A DNA stretch of 58,000 nt from Myxosarcina sp. GI1 (lineage in GTDB: Bacteria > Cyanobacteriota > Cyanobacteriia > Cyanobacteriales > Xenococcaceae): NCBI RefSeq assembly GCF_000756305.1, contig NZ_JRFE01000008.1, positions 6,401 to 64,400 on the forward strand, given 5' to 3'. Below the pieces are notes generated by a model. It worked only from the letters and a program-made list of their open reading frames with translations, ran no database searches and had not been told where the DNA came from. Positions 53,263 to 58,000 of this stretch are shown here, one piece after another (the first letter of the stretch is position 1; each line of letters begins with the position of its first letter). Both the position numbers and the translations under genes were made by a program.

Positions 53263-54415
53263 TCAGCTTTCAACCAAAACAGGGATGTCATTTATCCAGG
53301 TGAATTTGACCTTAGACCATTCAAGAAACAATTCCTTGATGAAGTCTGAGGCTCTTTTATCTCTGATTTTGGTAAGGTCGATTGCTGTTTTTTCGTTGTG
53401 ACATTTTCCACCGTGTAGTAATTGGTAGTTGGAGAAATCATTCTTGCCACCTAATGCGGTAGCTAAAATGTGGTCTTTTTCTAACAAATCTCCATTACGG
53501 AAGTAAAGTCCGCACCAGTTACATTTCCCTTTTTGCTTTTTAAGCAGCAGGGCTTTGTTGTTGGGTAGTTCTGGATTTCTACCCATTCTGGTACTCCAGT
53601 AAACTAGGTCGCCGTCATACGGACTTTTATCGCCTCTCACTTTTACAAGTTTATTTGAACTACAACTAAATTCATCGTGAGTGAGTAGAATAAGGGGGTT
53701 CGCTCCCTTAGTGGCGAATACCCAGTTTCTTTTCCCGATTTTTCGATAGTACTCTTGATAGAATCCTTTGAGTCCTTTCTTTTTGAATCGGTAAACCCCT
53801 AAAGCTCTTAATTTCTGGAAGATAAGTTTATCTTGCTTTGAAAATGTTCTTGTTACTTTGGCATCACTGAAGCTAAAGTAGTTGCACCATCCCCTGATGA
53901 TTGGGTTTAGCTCATTGATTAGGTCAATTTGCGAAGAATGCTTATGCTTCTTAATGGCTGTCTTTATGCTTTGTTGATGCTTTTTGCAAGTATGTTTAGA
54001 GGGTTTGATAAGTGTAACAAAACCTAGTTTTCGACCTTGAGAATTGGTTGCAGATTTGTGTCTGCCGACAGGATATTGTCGAATGTTATATCCAAGAAAG
54101 TCGAAACCTGCTATCCCATCTTCGCTTTGCTCAGGGATTAGAGTGTGGGCGATTCGGGTTTTTTCTGGTTTTAGTTCTAAGCCAATGTCAGTTAACCATT
54201 TGGAGATTAATTCTTGGCACTTTTGGATTACCTCAAGGTTTTTATGTATGACCAAAAAGTCATCGGCATATCTTATAAATGTTAGAGATTTAACTCTACA
54301 GGATTTACTGAGTAACTGATAAGGAGGATTATCCAGTCTTATTTTAGTATTCTCAATTATCCGTTTAACATCTTCTGTATGCCATGAAGGGCTATATTCG
54401 CTAAAAGCGGACTAA
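53263..54415 (-). pseudogene. Outer intron-encoded protein, C-terminal part (frameshifted)
   Basis: This is the second half of the outer RT gene. It starts in RT motif 4 (SPLLANIALHGI), then a frameshift between about 54380 and 54371 (net -1 or +2) passes to the frame with EDVKRIIENTKIRL, the catalytic FIRYADDFLVI (54270-54259), domain X (IRGWCNYFSFSDAKVTRTF) and an HNH nuclease (CNWCGLYF ... LEKDHILATALGG ... KCHNEK). It ends at 53263. All domains after the frameshift are intact. As it stands it cannot make a functional protein unless recoded. Confidence 0.85.
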
Positions 54416-54479
54416 ATAGAGTAGGCACAAAGCGCACTTTCCAATCTTGCGATTGATGTGTTTCTTCATACCTCTCTCC

Positions 54480-54513
54480 AAACCGTACGTGACAATTTCT
54501 CGTCATACGGCTT
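54480..54513 (-). ncRNA. Domain V of the inner group II intron
   Basis: Minus-strand aagccgtatgacgagaaatt then gtcacgtacggttt forms the typical 34-nt hairpin (ccgta.gac/gtc.tacgg) with a GAAA-type loop. It is 63 bp from the intron 3' end, leaving room for domain VI. It differs from the outer domain V at many positions, so the two introns are not recent copies of each other. Confidence 0.9.
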
Positions 54514-54523
54514 TCCATCATTG

Positions 54524-56185
54524 TTACCTCCGACCAAACGAGGGTGTTAAGGCATGACAAGAGCGACATAGTAGCTGAAGATTATCTTCAGTGTCTTTAC
54601 CCTTGCTTTTGCGCGGTATGATGTGGTGCAGGTCTAGTTTTCCTAGTGCGCCACAACATTCGCATTTTGCGCCCCTCTCAGCTTTAATTTTCTCTTTGAG
54701 TTCGCGCCATGTGACGTTCTCGGCATTTCCCATCCAGATTATTTGGGATAAAGGTATTTCTGGCTGTGCTGCTGATAATGTTCCAAACCCTTCTAAATAA
54801 GGGTTTTCTGGTGAACGAGAACGGTATTTCTTTAGGGGTAAATCGCTCATCCTATAAAGAAAAAGGTGATTATCCCCGTTGAGTACACCAAAGTTCCATC
54901 TCTTCCCGTTCTCACGGAGTTTGAATCTATCTAGTACTTTTCGTTTGGATACTTTATGCCGTTTACTTAACCAGAGAAACAGCCTTTCGTTAACCCAGAA
55001 GTCTAGATCTTTGGCTAATTTCTTGGTGTTAGTATGGCGATAGTAATTAATCCATCCTCTGAGTACTGCGTTTAAAGCTGAGATTTTGAGCAATGGTGAA
55101 TCTTGAAACCACTTGCGTCGCGTCATCTCTTTAATCTTGAGCTTCAACTTTTTAATGTTTTCCTGGGCTGGAGTGACCAGCATTTTAGGTCGGTCATTAG
55201 ATTTTACGTATCTTTGAACGTGAAAACCTAAAAAGTCAAAACCTTGATTTACATGAGTTATGTGCGTTTTTTCTGGTGAAAGTTCGAGCTTTAGTTCTTT
55301 CCAGAGGAAGGCTTGAAACTCTTCTTTTAGCCTGATGGCTTCTGCTTTCCCACCGTTGGTAAGTAGTAGCCAATCATCAGCATATCGAATCAGCGCACAG
55401 TTTCCCATGTGGTTTATTCGACGACGTTCTTTCTGTTTGCGGTGAAGATTGCCGTATTTGTTCCACCAGTAGAGGTCTAGCTGATGTAAGTAGATGTTCG
55501 CCAAAATTGGCGAGCAGATTGCACCCTGCGGTGTTCCCGTTTCGGTGCGTTTGAACAAACAACCTTCCATAATTCCCGCTTCAAGAAATCGTTCTATTAG
55601 TTTTAAGAACTTTTCATCAGAGATTCTTTGAGCCAGCAGTTTTATCAATATTTGATGGTGAATGCTGTCAAATGCTCCTTTGATATCCCCTTCGATAACC
55701 CAATAGTATTTGTTGCGTCGGTTGATGTAGCTATCTAATCGGGCGATACAGTCCTGTGTTCTGCGTCCTGGTCGAAAACCGTTGGAGCAGTTCAAGAAGT
55801 CGCTTTCATAAATAGGTTCTAACACCATTTTGACAAGCATTTGTACTACTCGGTCTTTGATTGTAGGAATACCCAATGGGCGAGTTTTACCGTTAGACTT
55901 AGGAATGTATATTCGACGAACGGGCATTGGGCGGAACTGTTTTTGACGCAGTTCGCTTTCAAGCTCTTTCACAAATTTAGACTTTGCTACCTCTGATTCT
56001 AGAGCCTTTTTGCTTATTCCATCGACTCCTGGTGTCTTAGACCCTTTATTTGAGAGAATTGTCTTTAGGACATCGGCAATCCAATCTCGACGGCAAATGA
56101 GCCGATAGAGATGGTCAAATTGATGTTTCTTCTGGAACTTTGCTTTTATGGCGAGACTACGTTGGGTTTTGATGATATCGGACAT
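54524..56185 (-). CDS. ltrA: Inner intron-encoded RT/maturase with HNH endonuclease, intact
   Basis: The 553-residue multifunctional protein aids splicing and retrohoming of its intron. RT motifs in order are GVDGISKKALE, RPLGIPTIKDRVVQ, GFRPGRRTQDC, EGDIKGAFDSI (Asp), TPQGAICSPILANIYL, and the catalytic LIRYADDWLLL. Domain X/maturase follows (LRGWINYYRHTN), then the C-terminal HNH nuclease with C508, C511, LHHIIP (519-524) and CRSCH (540-544). No frameshift or stop is present. A gagagg purine stretch lies upstream of ATG 56185. The gene ends 11 bp before domain V. Confidence 0.95.
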   Translation of the reverse strand: MSDIIKTQRSLAIKAKFQKKHQFDHLYRLICRRDWIADVLKTILSNKGSKTPGVDGISKKALESEVAKSKFVKELESELRQKQFRPMPVRRIYIPKSNGKTRPLGIPTIKDRVVQMLVKMVLEPIYESDFLNCSNGFRPGRRTQDCIARLDSYINRRNKYYWVIEGDIKGAFDSIHHQILIKLLAQRISDEKFLKLIERFLEAGIMEGCLFKRTETGTPQGAICSPILANIYLHQLDLYWWNKYGNLHRKQKERRRINHMGNCALIRYADDWLLLTNGGKAEAIRLKEEFQAFLWKELKLELSPEKTHITHVNQGFDFLGFHVQRYVKSNDRPKMLVTPAQENIKKLKLKIKEMTRRKWFQDSPLLKISALNAVLRGWINYYRHTNTKKLAKDLDFWVNERLFLWLSKRHKVSKRKVLDRFKLRENGKRWNFGVLNGDNHLFLYRMSDLPLKKYRSRSPENPYLEGFGTLSAAQPEIPLSQIIWMGNAENVTWRELKEKIKAERGAKCECCGALGKLDLHHIIPRKSKGKDTEDNLQLLCRSCHALTPSFGRR

Positions 56186-56797
56186 ACTTCTTAGTCCTCT
56201 CTACTTCCTATGTGTATCTCTAACAATGACTGCCATCCTTCGCCATGTACCAGACTATTTTCTGGCTCGGACTACTACGATGGCTCTGCCACGCAATAAC
56301 TACTTCAGTTGCAGTTAACCCAGTCTGTGACCAGACCAGCTATTGCGCTTCCTACGTTCATACTTCGGTAAGTGGTTACATTTAACCGTGGGCTTCTTCT
56401 TTACTCCGTAAGGATACAGACCTAGTATCCCCGACATCAGTTGATAATTTGTACCCTTATAATTAGAGCAATTTGAACCGCGTCGAAAGTTCTTTTCAGT
56501 CAAACGAGTGCAACATTGACTTACCTGATGTCTCACGCCATCTCTGTTGTTTAGCGGCGTGTCCAAGGTGTAGGAGCGTCGGACGAAGATTCCTTTCGTA
56601 GCCATAGTTAAATTCAGGCTCGAAGCCTCATACTGTAACAGAGTGCCAGTATTTTGCCCCTTGTTCCCCAGGCTTCAAACAGGTTTTTACTCATTGTCCC
56701 CTGCCTGCTGGGTCAGCCTTAGTACATTAGGGAATGTACTATCTCTTGGTAGTTTTCACTCTCCTTGAGCATTACCAAAGTACGCTTCGCAGCGCAC
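56186..56797 (-). ncRNA. Inner intron 5' ribozyme part (domains I-IV start)
   Basis: This 612-nt stretch without a real gene is the 5' catalytic RNA region of the inner intron, from GTGCG at 56797 to the RT start. The only open frame in it (56315-56605) has no family sense and should not be annotated. Domain-level folding was not attempted. Confidence 0.8.
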
Positions 56798-57503
56798 TGA
56801 CCCCTCCCTGTGGTGTTCCATCGGTGACAGCCGTGAATATTCCTTGATCGATTACCCCAGATTTTAACCAAGACTTTATTTGTCTTCTGATTCTTCCGTT
56901 GTAATTGATTTTATTTAGTAGGGCTGTATGGTTGATACGGTCAAAACACTTAGCTATATCAGCGTCAAGCACATATTTGGCTTTGCCTTGGATAGCATCT
57001 TTAATGTGTCTGATTGCATCATGACATGACCTTCCTGGTCTAAATCCGTATGATGTATCTTCAAATGAAGCTTCCCATTCTGGTTCAAGAGCAGCCTTAA
57101 CTACCCCTTGTAAAGCGCGGTCGTACATTGTGGGTATTCCTAATGGACGTTTTTCTTCTTTTCCAGGTTTGGGAATCCAAACTCTACGAGTAGGTTTACT
57201 TTTGCCTGTACATTTGAGTTCTCCTATGAGTTTTATACGAGCTATTGGGGATAGGTTTTTAGTCCCATCCACTCCTGCCGTCTTTTTACCTCTGTTTTCT
57301 GTTGTTACCCGTCGTACCGCTAAAGCTTTATTAGACCAAGACCTTATCAATGTTCTTTGGAGTTTTCGTACTTGTTTGATGTCTCCTTTACGAGAAGCAG
57401 TGTAAATGCGCTTTTGTTGCTTAAAGACATATCGCTCGACTTTGCGCCAATCGATATCATCCCATCCCACAATCTTCGTTTTTACGGAATTTGTATTAGG
57501 CAT
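56798..57503 (-). pseudogene. Outer intron-encoded protein, N-terminal part
   Basis: From ATG 57503 (MPNTNSVKTK) the frame runs through WDDIDWRKVERYVFKQQKRI, GVDGTKNLSPIARI, RPLGIPTMYDRALQG, GFRPGRSCHDAIRH and DADIAKCFDRINH (RT Asp) to TPQGGV, where the inner intron begins one base into the next codon. It is the first half of the gene continued at 54415-53263. The N-terminal half shows no stops. Confidence 0.88.
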
Positions 57504-58000
57504 ATTTGCTACTACTTGAACCTCTACACATTGATACATTTGCGAGTCACGTCTGCATATCCTGGGAGTTACCCCATCCTTTTTCTGGCATTACTCGTGT
57601 CTTCGAGTTAGGCATTAGCTTCTTGACCCATCTTTTCCAATCTCACCATACGGTTTGATACCTACCAGACATTGCTGGGGATGAGGTTAGGTTACTTCGT
57701 TCCTACATACCATTTGTTAGAGTTCTTTAGAGTTCATCTCTCCACCTGTTGAACTAGTTGTGCGTCGTTAGAGGGTCGGAATCTAACGAACTTTGGTTCT
57801 ATCTGTTGTTCCAGATGTAGGGTGTGGTCTTTGACACCACTAGCTTATTTCCCCTACTCGACCGTTAAGATGGTTGATAGCGATGATTTGTTTTTCTACC
57901 CCACGAGGTTCTTTTCCTTGAAATTATCTCAGTCCAGAGTCGGATATATAACTCATGCTTGCGGCTAGACGTTTTCAGCGCAGGGCGCGAATGCGCCCAA
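57504..58000 (-). ncRNA. Outer intron 5' ribozyme part
   Basis: The last 497 bp hold no credible gene. By position and by many short self-complementary stretches (for example rc GGGCGCATTCGCGCCC, which pairs as a stem at the very end), this is domain I and following RNA of the outer intron. The intron 5' boundary is probably within a few bases after position 58000. Confidence 0.7.

Larger units (their letters stand above)
54416..56797 (-). mobile_element. Inner group II intron, complete, nested in the outer RT gene
   Basis: The 2382-bp intron starts GTGCGCTGCG (56797 downward) and ends ...CTACTCTAT (54416), meeting the GUGYG...AY rule. Removal joins GGGGTCA to TTAGTCCGCT, restoring GGVISPLLANIALHG in the outer RT. 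Domain V lies at 54513-54480 and the RT gene at 56185-54524 in between. All parts needed for splicing and retrohoming look intact, so it may be active. It interrupts the outer gene in sense, so splicing would in principle repair that point. Confidence 0.9.
53158..58000 (-). mobile_element. Outer group II intron (5' end at or past window end)
   Basis: The element is read on the minus strand. Its 3' end, with domain V at 53228-53195 and a domain VI-like hairpin after it, lies about 40 bp from the transposase fragment; the exact end is placed near 53158 by the AY rule (CGAC end) with a few bases of doubt. It encodes an RT/maturase/HNH protein in two separated parts. Without the inner intron its length here is about 2.46 kb, normal for such elements. 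The GUGYG 5' terminus is not seen; the last bases (rc TTGGGCGC) may lie just behind it. Confidence 0.85.

Noticed and set aside
56315-56605. 96-codon open frame inside the inner intron 5' region
   Set aside because: It has no family sense and covers ribozyme RNA domains; the intron protein starts further down at 56185.
56710-56715. TGACCC in the inner intron, complementary to the 5' exon end gggtca (EBS1-like)
   Set aside because: It lies only about 83 nt into the intron, too early for the usual EBS1 loop of domain I, and six bases can match by chance.
1-58000. CRISPR arrays, tRNA or rRNA genes, prophage modules
   Set aside because: No regularly spaced direct repeats with unique spacers, no cloverleaf with CCA-type ends and no phage structural genes were seen. 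The short tandem repeats have no spacers.

Overview
The window is cyanobacterial chromosome. It is AT-rich and dense in GCGATCGC (HIP1) octamers. It carries a CyanoQ lipoprotein of photosystem II (8413-8886), the carotenoid genes cruF and cruG (14744-16828), an EbsA-like protein, a DUF6761-like protein and many short heptameric intergenic repeats. I cannot name the genus.

Layout. 1-8350: a K+ channel, murF, a transglutaminase-like protein, a LysR regulator divergent from an SDR oxidoreductase (with a reductase remnant behind it), a DUF2064 protein and an alpha/beta hydrolase. 8400-17000: psbQ, a glycosyltransferase, a small unknown gene, a decayed minus-strand gene, then a minus-strand run of mltA, a copper-chaperone-like protein, a phosphotransacetylase-like protein, ebsA and cruG-cruF. 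17000-24800: a GH38 alpha-mannosidase, a Phd/PIN toxin-antitoxin pair, and the dTDP-L-rhamnose genes rfbC-rfbD-rfbA-rfbB. 25100-38900: a pentapeptide protein, a coiled-coil protein, an ABC ATPase, an NblR-like response regulator behind an NtcA-type promoter, monothiol glutaredoxin and BolA, a PLD-family lipoprotein with an EF-hand loop, a NagB-like deaminase, Pmp3, methionine aminopeptidase, a PhyH-family protein with an altered metal triad, PhzF, an Ntn asparaginase and a DUF2256 protein. 39000-52600: an ATP-grasp enzyme, a site-2 protease, a BON protein, peroxiredoxin, transaldolase, a phosphoribosyltransferase, an M1 aminopeptidase and a 1266-residue double histidine kinase.

52765-58000 is the mobile end. 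An IS transposase, already interrupted by an in-frame TGA, is cut off by a group II intron in the opposite orientation. That intron's reverse transcriptase gene is itself interrupted, inside conserved RT motif 4, by a second complete group II intron (54416-56797) with an intact RT/maturase/HNH protein. Removing 54416-56797 rejoins the outer frame exactly as GGVISPLLANIALHG. This is a nested group II intron (twintron). The outer protein also carries a separate frameshift at about 54371-54380. The outer intron probably runs to, or just past, the window end.

Working links. The rfb genes supply dTDP-rhamnose, which CruG-type enzymes may use on carotenoids and other glycosyltransferases may use on polysaccharide. 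Glutaredoxin and BolA are classical partners but are separated here by a strong terminator. Heptameric repeats recur at gene 3' ends and in at least four genes contain or abut the stop codon.
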